64,000 nt of DNA from Yoonia sp. GTDB taxonomy: Bacteria; Pseudomonadota; Alphaproteobacteria; Rhodobacterales; Rhodobacteraceae. This document shows positions 38,070 through 46,770 of the stretch, in pieces (the first letter of the stretch is position 1; each line of letters begins with the position of its first letter). A program made the translations under genes and the position numbers. Under the pieces are notes generated by a model, which saw only the letters and a list, made by a program, of their open reading frames with translations, ran no database searches and was not told the origin of the DNA. The stretch lies in contig NZ_JACUUJ010000001.1 of the NCBI RefSeq assembly GCF_014859355.1, positions 1 to 64,000 on the forward strand, in the 5' to 3' direction.

Positions 38070-38387
38070 ATGCCTAAGGAAGAATGGGGCACAAAGCGTC
38101 TTTGCCCTGAAACCGGCAAACGCTTTTACGACCTGAACGCGACACCGATCATCAGCCCTTACACCGGTAAAGAAGTCACAGTTGACACATCCAAGACCCG
38201 CACCATGGTCGCGGATGCCGAAGACGCGCAATCCAAGAAAGTTAAGGACGAAGTCGAAGATGATGACCTGATCCTTGATGACGATGAGGATGAAGACGTT
38301 GATTTGGGCGATGATGTGCTGGAAGATGACGACGATACAGTTTCGCTTGACGAACTGGCGGATGTCGCAACCAACGACGACGATTAA
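38070..38387 (+). CDS. TIGR02300 (FYDLN acid) family protein
   Basis: 105 residues. N-terminal EWGTKRLCPETGKRFYDLN is the family signature, followed by a very acidic tail of Asp/Glu (residues about 60-105, net charge strongly negative). The first part resembles a half zinc ribbon with one cysteine. The family is widespread in alphaproteobacteria and of unknown function. Located directly before a tRNA-Ala gene. Confidence 0.93.
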   Translation: MPKEEWGTKRLCPETGKRFYDLNATPIISPYTGKEVTVDTSKTRTMVADAEDAQSKKVKDEVEDDDLILDDDEDEDVDLGDDVLEDDDDTVSLDELADVATNDDD

Positions 38388-38395
38388 TTTCGATA

Positions 38396-38430
38396 CATCG
38401 GGCGTGATTACCACTTGATCTCGCCCGATG
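38396..38430 (+). terminator. Possible hairpin terminator after the TIGR02300 gene
   Basis: CATCGGGCG (38396-38404) pairs with CGCCCGATG (38422-38430) around a 17-base loop, 9 bases after the stop. No T-run follows, so termination is uncertain; it may protect the mRNA end. Confidence 0.45.
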
Positions 38431-38469
38431 TGCTGCATAGACAGCATGTCGCAACAGGTTGTTGCAAAT

Positions 38470-38545
<76 letters not shown>

Positions 38546-38602
38546 AATTTTTCATTGAAATTGTGCCCGTGTCGCGGACTATATTGACGATGCTTTGATT
38601 CG

Positions 38603-39541
38603 TTAGTCAACGGTGGACGTCAGGACCACCTCCACCCGTCTGTTCGTATCGCGCCCCTGTTCGGTGGCATTTGTGGCGATCGGCGCCAGATATCCTGCGC
38701 CTTCGGCCGCAAGCTGCCCGCGGCTGACGCCATAATCAGCCACCAAGCTGTTCAGCACGGCCCCGGCCCGGCGTTTCGATAGGGCGATGTTCGGCTCTAG
38801 CGCGCCAACAGCATCGGTATGGCCGACAAGCACGACAGTCCGGTCAGGATGGGCCTGCAGATAATCGGCTAGCGCCCGCAGTGATGCAAATTCAGCGATG
38901 TCCAACTGTGCTGATCCAATGGCAAACCTCAGATCTGCCAGCACCGCATGCCCGGCGCTGTCCAACTGCGCCGCAAGGCTTGCCTGATCAAGCGGTGCAA
39001 CTTGCTGCGGGGCCACAGGTGTAGGTAATGGCGGCACATCATTAACGGTCCCTGCAGGGTTTATTATTGTCACCTGCACAAAACCGGCCTGTGCCGTGCG
39101 GCTTGCAAACAAGTTGACGTATTCGATGCCCGCATCACCAGACCGTTCCGCCGCCAGAAAGCGAAAATCGCCAATGTTGATCTGCATTTCAGGCGGTGGC
39201 AACATGTCGATCCCAAAGCGGAAATCAAAGCCACCGCAAGCCTCGGTCTGGCATTCAAAGATAACGCGATATCCGTCGTTACGCAGTTGTTCGCGCAGGG
39301 GGCGCAACAGTTGCAGTGTTGTCAGCCCCGCGGCCGGAATCCGCCACGCCTGCTGCGTGACCTGACCTTCGACCACTTGGGTGGGCATGATGCCGCTATT
39401 CCAAACGCCCACCGGCATGACATAGCTGTCCAGCGCCTGCGTCTCAGTCCGCTGCAAACTGGCGTTGCCGGGAAATGCCAGTGTTTGCGCATCAACAGCC
39501 GTGGCGAGTGTGCAAAGAAAGCAAAGGCGAAAAAAGATCAT
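38603..39541 (-). CDS. OmpA-family protein
   Basis: 312 residues. Signal peptide ending at VDAQ; unknown periplasmic N-terminal half with one cysteine pair (FECQTEACGG); OmpA C-terminal peptidoglycan-binding domain at about residues 200-312 with VVLVGHTDAVGALEPNIALSKRRAGAV and the conserved Asp and Arg that hold meso-DAP. Likely anchors the cell envelope to peptidoglycan. Start overlaps the stop of the peroxidase-like gene (ATGA). Confidence 0.9.
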   Translation of the reverse strand: MIFFRLCFLCTLATAVDAQTLAFPGNASLQRTETQALDSYVMPVGVWNSGIMPTQVVEGQVTQQAWRIPAAGLTTLQLLRPLREQLRNDGYRVIFECQTEACGGFDFRFGIDMLPPPEMQINIGDFRFLAAERSGDAGIEYVNLFASRTAQAGFVQVTIINPAGTVNDVPPLPTPVAPQQVAPLDQASLAAQLDSAGHAVLADLRFAIGSAQLDIAEFASLRALADYLQAHPDRTVVLVGHTDAVGALEPNIALSKRRAGAVLNSLVADYGVSRGQLAAEGAGYLAPIATNATEQGRDTNRRVEVVLTSTVD

Positions 39542-40104
39542 CGCGCCTGTGCGTGGTAATCATCATTCGGGCGCATGTCGGTGGCCGAAGCGATGCGATT
39601 GCTCATGTTGAAGAACCCGGCAGTTGCGGCAATGTCCCAAATATCGCGGTCTGAAAAACCCACTTGGCGCAATGCATCGCGGTGCTTTTCAGCAATCGTG
39701 GCGCTGGAAACGGTCATGCGTTCCGCAAATTCCAGCATCGCCCTTTGCCGCGCATCCAAAGGTGCGACACGCCAGTTCATCACCAGCATTTCACCCAATT
39801 TGGGATCATCCGACAACTGACGTACGGCCGCGCCATGCGCCGTCAGACAATAATAGCATTTGTTGATCGATGATACGGCGACCGCAATCATTTCGCGGTC
39901 TAGTTTGGTCAGCCCGCTGTCGGCCAGCATCACGTCGTTATAAAGCCCGGCAAAAGCGTTCAGCTTGTCGATGTCAAAGGCATAGGCTTTCAGGACGTTC
40001 GGGATCATCCCCAGCTTGTCCATGCAGGCATTGAAATATTTTTGCGTCTTTTCCGGCAACGGATCGACCATGGGCAGGTCAAGAGCGGTGGGTTTTTCTG
40101 TCAC
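39538..40104 (-). CDS. Peroxidase-related enzyme, carboxymuconolactone decarboxylase/AhpD family
   Basis: 188 residues. The AhpD-like redox motif CYYC with the following histidine (NKCYYCLTAHG) is at about residues 82-92, within the CMD fold. Such proteins reduce peroxides or partner thiols; specific role unknown. Starts with GTG at 40104, overlapping the upstream GNAT gene stop (GTGA), and its own stop overlaps the OmpA-like gene. Confidence 0.9.
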   Translation of the reverse strand: MTEKPTALDLPMVDPLPEKTQKYFNACMDKLGMIPNVLKAYAFDIDKLNAFAGLYNDVMLADSGLTKLDREMIAVAVSSINKCYYCLTAHGAAVRQLSDDPKLGEMLVMNWRVAPLDARQRAMLEFAERMTVSSATIAEKHRDALRQVGFSDRDIWDIAATAGFFNMSNRIASATDMRPNDDYHAQAR

Positions 40105-40835
40105 AGGTTCCCTCCCGGCAGGATGCGATAGTGGTAGTGTCCCACAACCGTCATCCCGAGGGAAGCATAGAGCGCATTTGCCCCTTTATTCGCCTGCGTG
40201 GTAGCCAGCGTCAGGAAATCCATCCCCTGCGCCTGCGCCCAAAACGCCGCCGCACGCATCATATACTTTGCCAGCCCTTGCCTTCGGTGCGGCTTGGCAA
40301 TTTCCAAAGCATGGATCATTGCGCAGGTGCCAGCGGTGCCAACAAAGACCGTGCCAGCGGGACGGTCGTTCATCCGCCCGAGGATCGTTGTCTTTGGGTG
40401 TGGCGCACGCTGCATGATGGCCAGCCGCGCGGCCCCAAGACCACCCATTGCCCAAATTTCATTCTGCACGGCCAAGGGCGGCCAGACATCAAAAGTGGTC
40501 ACCGGCGGCGGGCGCTGTGTGGCAATATCGGCCACCAGCGCCGCATAAAGACGCACCGGGTCTTTGATGAGGTAACCACGCGCGGCCAGCAGCGCATCCA
40601 GCGTATCATCGCCTTCACGGATCATGAAAAGGGGTATTTGCCCGGCGGTGCGCATGGCCATTTCGGCTTGCGGCACATCCGCGTCTGTTATGGCCTGTTC
40701 CGCCGTGGCAGCGCTGACCCGACTGCTATCGCTTGGGTCCAGCCTGATGGTCCATGGGCCAAGCGCCGTTTTAGCTGTGGCAGGCCATGTGCCGTCGATC
40801 ACGGCAAAAAGCATTTGGGCGTCGGGCAGCGGCAT
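40101..40835 (-). CDS. GNAT-family N-acetyltransferase
   Basis: 244 residues. The C-terminal half is the GNAT fold: IHALEIAKPHRRQGLAKYMMRAAAFWAQ holds the acetyl-CoA-binding RRQGLA loop, and ANKGANALYASLGM is motif B. The N-terminal half is less clear and may be a second, degenerate GNAT unit. Target unknown. Start overlaps the CinA-like stop (TGATG). Confidence 0.85.
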   Translation of the reverse strand: MPLPDAQMLFAVIDGTWPATAKTALGPWTIRLDPSDSSRVSAATAEQAITDADVPQAEMAMRTAGQIPLFMIREGDDTLDALLAARGYLIKDPVRLYAALVADIATQRPPPVTTFDVWPPLAVQNEIWAMGGLGAARLAIMQRAPHPKTTILGRMNDRPAGTVFVGTAGTCAMIHALEIAKPHRRQGLAKYMMRAAAFWAQAQGMDFLTLATTQANKGANALYASLGMTVVGHYHYRILPGGNL

Positions 40836-41554
40836 CAGGCAAACAGTGCGGTCAATGCGTCCATCGCACTGTCCAGTTTGCTTGCGTCACTGCTGCGCAC
40901 AACGATGTTGCTGCCATAAACGCCGTCTTTGACAAAGGGATAAGACCCGACTGACAAATCAGGGTGGGCCGCGGCAAACGCCCCCAATGGCCCCGCGATG
41001 TCGCCTTCGCCGCGCACCAGCCGCAAGGTCCGTGATAACAGGGGCGCACCGCCTGTCAGACTGGGCAAAACGCTGGCTACCATCGCCTCAAACACTGATG
41101 GCACACCTGCCATCACATGCACATTGCGCAGGGTAAAGCCGGGGGCCGTGCTGACCGGGTTGTCGATCAGCACGGCCCCATCGGGGATGCGCGCCATCCG
41201 CAGGCGGGCCGCGTTCAATTCCTGACCAGAGCGATCATAATGCGCCTGCAAAAGGGCGCGGGCATCTTCGCGCACGTCAATCGGCCGATCAAAGGCGGCA
41301 GCGATGCAATCAGCTGTGATATCGTCATGGGTGGGGCCGATCCCGCCACTGGTGAACACATGGTCGAACCCTGCCGACAGCGCCTGCACTGCTGTGATGA
41401 TCGCGGGGGCATCATCGCTGATGATTCGCACCTCTTTCAGGTCGATGCCCGCCGCGGTCAATTGCCCGGCCAGATGATGCATATTGGCGTCACGGGTGCG
41501 CCCGGACAAGATTTCATCACCGATGACAAGCATGGCGGCGGTGGGGTTTGACAT
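40835..41554 (-). CDS. CinA-like molybdopterin-binding-domain protein
   Basis: 239 residues corresponding to the N-terminal (MoCF_biosynth, MogA/MoaB-like) domain of CinA. AMLVIGDEILSGRTRDANMHHLA is the N-terminus, and FTSGGIGPTHDDITADCIAAAF is the phosphate-binding signature. In CinA this domain hydrolyses ADP-ribose or related nucleotides. The C-terminal PncC deamidase domain is absent, which is usual for this short form. Head of an operon with the GNAT, peroxidase-like and OmpA-like genes. Confidence 0.92.
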   Translation of the reverse strand: MSNPTAAMLVIGDEILSGRTRDANMHHLAGQLTAAGIDLKEVRIISDDAPAIITAVQALSAGFDHVFTSGGIGPTHDDITADCIAAAFDRPIDVREDARALLQAHYDRSGQELNAARLRMARIPDGAVLIDNPVSTAPGFTLRNVHVMAGVPSVFEAMVASVLPSLTGGAPLLSRTLRLVRGEGDIAGPLGAFAAAHPDLSVGSYPFVKDGVYGSNIVVRSSDASKLDSAMDALTALFA

Positions 41555-41595
41555 GGCGGTTCTCCTGATTGGTGGAACAGGTTATAGGGGCGATT

Positions 41596-42297
41596 ATGGA
41601 ATTTGCCACGCCTCTTGTCCCCGCCCGTCTGATCCGCCGTTACAAACGGTTTCTGGCCGATATCAGGCTGGAGAACGGGCACGAGGTGACCGCCCATTGC
41701 GCCAATCCCGGGTCAATGATGGGGCTGGCTGAACCGGGGGCGAAAATATGGGTCGAACCCAATGCCGACCCCAAAAAGAAGCTGAAATTCGGTTGGCGGT
41801 TGGTCGATCACGAAAACGGCCATTTCACCGGCGTTGATACGTCGATCCCGAACAAGGTGGTCAAAACGGCGTTGCTGGCGCATCAGATCCCTGGCCTGCC
41901 GAATTATGATATGGTCCGGCCAGAGGTGCGATACGGCGCCAGCAGCCGCGTTGATTTCTTGCTGTCGGGTGAAGGGCCCGACACCTATGTCGAGGTCAAA
42001 AGCGCCACCTTGTCGCGCCGGTCGGGTCTGGCCGAATTTCCCGACAGCGTGACCGCGCGCGGGGCCAAGCATCTGGACGCGCTCGCTCAGATGGCCCGCA
42101 CCGGGCATCGCGCTGTGATGATTTACCTTGTCCAGCGCACAGACTGCACGGCCATGACTCTCGCTGCTGATCTTGATCCGGCCTATGCAACAGGCTTTGC
42201 CCGCGCACAAAACGCGGGAGTGCAAGTTTTGGCGTTGCGTTGTCACATCACCCCCAAGGCGATCATCCCCGACAGGGCAATCCTGTTCGAACCCTAG
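41596..42297 (+). CDS. sfsA: SfsA, sugar fermentation stimulation protein homolog
   Basis: 233 residues. Seen: RFLADIRLENGHEVTAHCANPGSM near the N-terminus and YVEVKSATL plus FPDSVTARGAKHL in the second half; the latter resembles a nuclease-like DxExK core with an OB fold before it. Reported to bind DNA; role unsettled. ATG 41596 gives the family N-terminus. Divergent from the CinA-like gene (41 bases apart). Confidence 0.93.
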   Translation: MEFATPLVPARLIRRYKRFLADIRLENGHEVTAHCANPGSMMGLAEPGAKIWVEPNADPKKKLKFGWRLVDHENGHFTGVDTSIPNKVVKTALLAHQIPGLPNYDMVRPEVRYGASSRVDFLLSGEGPDTYVEVKSATLSRRSGLAEFPDSVTARGAKHLDALAQMARTGHRAVMIYLVQRTDCTAMTLAADLDPAYATGFARAQNAGVQVLALRCHITPKAIIPDRAILFEP

Positions 42298-42354
42298 AAG
42301 TTGACGCGGGTTTGGCCTATGTGGCCCTATGATAAGACGAAAAGGACAAAGCAC

Positions 42355-43227
42355 GTGCAGACTAATACAGGCCGCTTGACGAAAGACGGAATTCGCATTC
42401 ACGACCCATCCGACTTTGCCGGAATGCGCGTTGCAGGCGCGCTTGCCGCGCAGATCCTTGATGACATCACCCCGCACGTCGTTCCGGGGCAGTCCACGGG
42501 CGAGTTGGACCGCCTGATTACCCAGTGGGTTGCAGATGCCGGGGCGACATCGGCGACCATCGGTTATAAAGGTTATCGACACGCCAGTTGCATTTCGGTA
42601 AACCACGTAGTCTGCCACGGAATCCCCGGTGCGCCCATCCCGATGTCAGCATCCGAGACAATTTCGCGAAACCTTGAAAAGCGCCGCACCGATGACACGC
42701 TGAAGGATGGTGACATCCTCAACATTGACGTGACGGTGATTGTGGATGGCTGGTTCGGGGATACAAGCCGCATGTATGTTGCTGGAAATTTGCCCGCCCG
42801 GACGCAAAAACTGATTGACGTGACCCATGACGCGCTGATGCATGGGATCGCGGCGGCCAAGCCCGGTAATACATTTGGCGATATTGGTCATGCGATCCAG
42901 CTTTATGCCGAAAGCCACCGCATGTCCGTTGTCCGCGATTTTTGCGGCCACGGCTTGGGCCGGGTATTCCATGCGCCGCCAAATGTGCTGCATTATGGCC
43001 GTCCGGGCACCGGTGCGGTGCTGGAAGAAGGCATGTTTTTCACCATCGAGCCGATGATCAACTTCGGCAAACCCGAAACCGAGGTGCTGAACGACGATTG
43101 GACGGCTGTGACGCGGGATAAATCTCTCTCGGCGCAGTTCGAACATTCGATCGGCATTACCGCAGACGGAGCCGAGATTTTTACACTGTCCCCGGGCAAT
43201 ATGTTTCGTCCGACATCTCAACTGTGA
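42355..43227 (+). CDS. map: Type I methionine aminopeptidase with an extra loop
   Basis: Removes N-terminal methionine from new proteins. 290 residues from GTG 42355, which has AAGGA upstream. Metal ligands are seen in NIDVTVIVDGWFGDTSRM (two Asp), CGHGLGRVFH (His), FTIEPM (Glu) and EHSIGI (Glu). Between CHGIP and LKDGDILNID there are about 24 residues (APIPMSASETISRNLEKRRT included) where common type I enzymes have four or five, so a loop of about 20 residues is inserted beside the active site. Catalytic residues are intact. Follows sfsA. Confidence 0.93.
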   Translation: MQTNTGRLTKDGIRIHDPSDFAGMRVAGALAAQILDDITPHVVPGQSTGELDRLITQWVADAGATSATIGYKGYRHASCISVNHVVCHGIPGAPIPMSASETISRNLEKRRTDDTLKDGDILNIDVTVIVDGWFGDTSRMYVAGNLPARTQKLIDVTHDALMHGIAAAKPGNTFGDIGHAIQLYAESHRMSVVRDFCGHGLGRVFHAPPNVLHYGRPGTGAVLEEGMFFTIEPMINFGKPETEVLNDDWTAVTRDKSLSAQFEHSIGITADGAEIFTLSPGNMFRPTSQL

Positions 43228-43235
43228 GTCCGGTG

Positions 43236-43265
43236 CGCCAACAAATTTTGCAAAATTTGTTGGCG
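43236..43265 (+). terminator. Perfect 30-base palindrome after map, likely terminator or repeat
   Basis: CGCCAACAAATTTTG is followed by its exact reverse complement, 8 bases after the map stop. The centre TTTTGCAAAA would form the loop. No T-run follows, so it may be an mRNA-end hairpin or a dispersed palindrome like that at 17629-17648. Confidence 0.6.
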
Positions 43266-43458
43266 GCCGGATTACCTTTTGGCTGAACACCGCAGGCTGA
43301 CTTGTCGTAACAAGCGCATGACAGCTTTGGAATCGGGCTTGTTCATTGTCCACTTGCATGGCCCCGGATCGTCAGCAGCTTGTGGGCAATCACCCTCGGG
43401 TAAATTCCGGGCGGCTCAGCCAACGCCGATGACTGCAGCCGTGGACGGGCAGAATGGT

Positions 43459-44163
43459 TCAGGTAAATGCGGCGGTCAGGGCTATTTCAACCATGTCACC
43501 AAAGGATCGTTCGCGATCCGCAGCGGGGAGCGCCTCGTGGGTTAACAAGTGGTCGCTGACGGTCAGCACAGCCAGCGCCCGGCGGCCATGGCGCGCAGCA
43601 AGGTTATAAAGCTCTGCTGCTTCCATTTCCACGCCAAGAATCCCGTGTCGCATCATCTGTTCATTCAAATCGGGCCGTTCGTCATAAAAGACATCCGATG
43701 AATATATGCCGCCCACATGTGTCGGCACGCCTTTTGCCATGGCGGCCTGATGCGCGGCGGACAACAGGCCAAAGTCGGCGCAAGGGGCAAAGTTCAATTC
43801 CTTGAAAATCCCGCGCGAGGGTGTGGACAGGGTCGAAGCCGTCATGGCAAGAATCACATCGCGAATGCCCACATGTTCTTGCATGCCCCCGCAAGACCCA
43901 ATTCGGATCAATGTTTGCGCGTCGTAATCGCGGATCAATTCATTGGCATAAATCGACAGCGACGGCATCCCCATCCCAGACCCCTGTATGGTCACAGGGT
44001 GGCCATGCCACGTGCCGGTAAACCCCAGCATGCCACGCACCTGATTGATACAGCGGGCATCCTGTAAAAAGGTTTCAGCAGCCCATTTCGCACGATAGGG
44101 ATCGCCCGGCATCAGGACGGTCGGCGCGATATCTTCTTTATCGGCACCAATGTGAATTGTCAT
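43459..44163 (-). CDS. deoD: Purine-nucleoside phosphorylase (DeoD type)
   Basis: 234 residues of the PNP_UDP_1 family. [26 protein letters not shown] is the DeoD N-terminus; [11 protein letters not shown] is the phosphate site; [14 protein letters not shown] the ribose-binding region; and VSDH carries the catalytic Asp. Splits purine nucleosides with phosphate for salvage. An ATG four codons upstream is also possible. A BMP-type nucleoside importer lies elsewhere in the window. Confidence 0.96.
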   Translation of the reverse strand: MTIHIGADKEDIAPTVLMPGDPYRAKWAAETFLQDARCINQVRGMLGFTGTWHGHPVTIQGSGMGMPSLSIYANELIRDYDAQTLIRIGSCGGMQEHVGIRDVILAMTASTLSTPSRGIFKELNFAPCADFGLLSAAHQAAMAKGVPTHVGGIYSSDVFYDERPDLNEQMMRHGILGVEMEAAELYNLAARHGRRALAVLTVSDHLLTHEALPAADRERSFGDMVEIALTAAFT

Positions 44164-44231
44164 CTTCGGCCTCATTCTGGCGCATATCTTGCAGCACGCG
44201 ATTTACGTGGCCGCATATCTGCAAAGCTGGA

Positions 44232-44567
44232 TCAGATTTCCATGTCTTCGGGGGATTTGCCTGATTGCAGGGCGGATTTAAACCAATCGGGTTGGCGGCC
44301 TTTGCCTGTCCAGGTCTGTTCGGAATTTTCGAGATTGCGGTATTTCGGCGGCGATACGGTTTTCGGACCCGTCTTTGTTTTCCGCATTCTGGCCCCGATA
44401 GCGCCAGTAATTTCTGCAAGCGAAAAGCCATGTGCAGCCGCCGCTTTTTCAGCGGCAGCAATGGCAGCTTGCCTGTTTTTTTCGGTCAGATTTTCCAGCG
44501 CTTTTTCGATATCCGCCCGAAGCTTTTCCAGCTCTTTGCGGTTCATTGAATTCAGATCAGGTATCAT
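44232..44567 (-). CDS. H-NS-family nucleoid protein
   Basis: 111 residues. The N-terminal half is a coiled coil rich in Glu, Lys and Ala (MNRKELEKLRADIEKALENL), the oligomerisation part; the C-terminal domain PPKYRNLENSEQTWTGKGRQPDWF is the H-NS DNA-binding signature, with the TWTGKGRQP AT-hook-like loop. Probably silences AT-rich or foreign DNA. An alternative start is M8. Single gene. Confidence 0.93.
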   Translation of the reverse strand: MIPDLNSMNRKELEKLRADIEKALENLTEKNRQAAIAAAEKAAAAHGFSLAEITGAIGARMRKTKTGPKTVSPPKYRNLENSEQTWTGKGRQPDWFKSALQSGKSPEDMEI

Positions 44568-44664
44568 TACACTATCTCATTCTAGTCATGTAACGATAAC
44601 ATCCAGCATTATTTAGTAAAGCGTTTGTTAAGGGTTATGCCCAAAAGGATAAATCTGAACGGGC

Positions 44665-46632
44665 CTATTCCGCTGCCATTGGGCGGGGATCGACGAGGGT
44701 GACGATATCACGCATGATCGCGTTCAGTTGAAAATCTTTTGGAGTGTAAATTTTTGCAACGCCCATTTCCTTTAATTGCGCGGCATCTTCGTCAGGAATG
44801 ATACCCCCGGCAATAACGGGAATGTGCCCCAATCCGGCATTACGCAGTTTATCCATGACTTCGCGCACCAGCGGAATATGCGAACCAGATAATATAGACA
44901 GCCCGATCACATGCGCATCATCGTTTTGGGCAGCTTTGACAATTTCATCAGGCGTCAGGCGAATGCCTTCATAGGTGATATCCATGCCGCAATCCCGCGC
45001 ACGGGCCGCGATTTGTTCGGCCCCGTTGGAATGGCCATCCAACCCCGGTTTTCCCACCAGAAATTTCAGCCGCCGCCCCAGTGCTGCACTGACCAGATCA
45101 ACCTGTTCGCGCAGATCATCCAGGCCTTCGGTGCGGTTGGATGGGTTGCTGCTGACCCCTGTGGGCGCGCGGTATTGGCCGAAAACAGCACGTATTACAT
45201 CGGCCCATTCCCCTGTCGTGACACCTGCACGGGCGCAGGTAATGGAAGGGGGCATGATGTTGCTGCCGTCCTGTGCTGCCGCGCGCAGGGCGGTCAGGGC
45301 GGCCGCCACGGTATCCGCGTCGCGCCTTGCCTTCCATATTGCAAGGCGTCGCAGCTGGTCTGCCTCGGCCTCTGGATCCGCGACCATGATCGCGTCATCG
45401 CCTGCGGTTAGCGGCGATGGTTCGCCCGCCTGCCATTTATTGACGCCGACAACGGTGGTTGCACCTGATTCAATTCCTGCAATGCGGGCGGCATTGCTTT
45501 CGACCAGGCGCGATTTCATATAGGCAATCGCCCCAACGGCCCCGCCCATTCCGTCAATCTGCGCCAATTCGGCGCGCGCGCCTTCTTTTAAGGTGCTGAC
45601 CTTGCGTTCGATCGCGGGGTTTCCGTCAAACAGATCGTCAAATTCCAAAAGATCGGTTTCATAGGCCAGAATTTGCTGCATCCGCAGCGACCATTGCTGA
45701 TCCCATGGGCGCGGCAGGCCCAATGCCTCGTTCCAGGCGGGTAATTGCACGGCGCGGGCGCGGGCGTTTTTCGATAATGTTACCGCCAGCGTTTCCAGCA
45801 AAATGCGATAGACGTTGTTTTCAGGTTGCTGTTCGGTCAGCCCCAGAGAATTGACCTGCACACCATAGCGGAAACGGCGGTATTTCGCATCTTCAACGCC
45901 ATAACGCGTTGCGCAAATCTCGTCCCATAATTCAACAAAAGCGCGCATTTTGCAAAGTTCGGTAACAAAGCGAATGCCCGCATTCACGAAAAATGAAATA
46001 CGCCCTACCATTTCAGGAAAATGTTCCGCAGGCACTTTGCCGCGCAGATCGTCCAGCACGGCGGTGGCGGTGGCCAAGGCAAAGGCCAGTTCTTCCTCGG
46101 GGGTCGCGCCGGCCTCTTGCAGGTGATAGGAACAGACGTTCATCGGGTTCCACTTGGGTAGGTGTTCGCGGGTATAGGCGGCCACGTCGGTGATCATCCG
46201 CAAGGACGGTTCGGGCGGGCAGATATAGGTGCCGCGCGACAGGTATTCCTTGATGATGTCGTTCTGCACGGTGCCTTGCAGCGCGCTGATGTCGGCACCC
46301 TGTTCCTCGGCCACGGCGATATAAAGCGACAACAGCCATGGCGCTGTCGCGTTGATCGTCATTGATGTGTTCATCTGGTCCAGTGGAATATCAGCAAACA
46401 GCGCGCGCATGTCGCCCAGATGTGCGACCGGCACGCCGACCTTGCCAACCTCACCCTTTGCCAACACATGATCGCTGTCATATCCCGTCTGTGTCGGTAG
46501 ATCGAATGCCACCGAAAGACCTGTTTGCCCCTTTGCAAGGTTCCCGCGATACAGCGCATTTGACGCCGCAGCGGTAGAATGTCCTGCATATGTGCGGAAC
46601 AGCCATGGGCGGTCTTTCTGCGATTGCGTCAT
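44665..46632 (-). CDS. ecm: Ethylmalonyl-CoA mutase (B12-dependent)
   Basis: Adenosylcobalamin mutase of 655 residues, a single chain containing catalytic TIM barrel and B12 domain, shorter than methylmalonyl-CoA mutase (about 710-720). It isomerises (2R)-ethylmalonyl-CoA to methylsuccinyl-CoA. Seen: PWLFRTYAGHSTAAASNALYR at the N-terminus, TGLSVAFDLPTQTGYDSD, and the cobalamin motif KPGLDGHSNGAEQIA (DxHxxG). The neighbour ccr makes its substrate, and Mch and Mcl2 20 kb away use its product, so the Ecm assignment is firm. Divergent from the acyltransferase gene. Confidence 0.95.
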   Translation of the reverse strand: MTQSQKDRPWLFRTYAGHSTAAASNALYRGNLAKGQTGLSVAFDLPTQTGYDSDHVLAKGEVGKVGVPVAHLGDMRALFADIPLDQMNTSMTINATAPWLLSLYIAVAEEQGADISALQGTVQNDIIKEYLSRGTYICPPEPSLRMITDVAAYTREHLPKWNPMNVCSYHLQEAGATPEEELAFALATATAVLDDLRGKVPAEHFPEMVGRISFFVNAGIRFVTELCKMRAFVELWDEICATRYGVEDAKYRRFRYGVQVNSLGLTEQQPENNVYRILLETLAVTLSKNARARAVQLPAWNEALGLPRPWDQQWSLRMQQILAYETDLLEFDDLFDGNPAIERKVSTLKEGARAELAQIDGMGGAVGAIAYMKSRLVESNAARIAGIESGATTVVGVNKWQAGEPSPLTAGDDAIMVADPEAEADQLRRLAIWKARRDADTVAAALTALRAAAQDGSNIMPPSITCARAGVTTGEWADVIRAVFGQYRAPTGVSSNPSNRTEGLDDLREQVDLVSAALGRRLKFLVGKPGLDGHSNGAEQIAARARDCGMDITYEGIRLTPDEIVKAAQNDDAHVIGLSILSGSHIPLVREVMDKLRNAGLGHIPVIAGGIIPDEDAAQLKEMGVAKIYTPKDFQLNAIMRDIVTLVDPRPMAAE

Positions 46633-46654
46633 TATAGGCTCCTGTGAATCGCTT

Positions 46655-46673
46655 CGCGCAATTAAATTGCGCG
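46655..46673. promoter_or_regulatory. Palindrome between ecm and the divergent acyltransferase
   Basis: CGCGCAATT-A-AATTGCGCG is a perfect 19-base palindrome, 23 bases upstream of the ecm ATG. Its position and symmetry fit an operator. The GCAATT...AATTGC halves are loosely similar to the TTGC/GCAA sites near mcl2 and ccr. Confidence 0.45.
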
Positions 46674-46770
46674 TTCATGCTATTTATGGGAAATTATCTG
46701 GCGCTGTCAATTCGCCGCAACGCGGCATGACGGGATTTACCCCGGCGTCATTCCCTGTCACTTTCACCCA

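Noticed and set aside
43228-43458. Possible small gene in the gap after map
   Set aside because: An 88-codon frame exists at 43279-43545 but overlaps deoD antisense and lacks a ribosome site.
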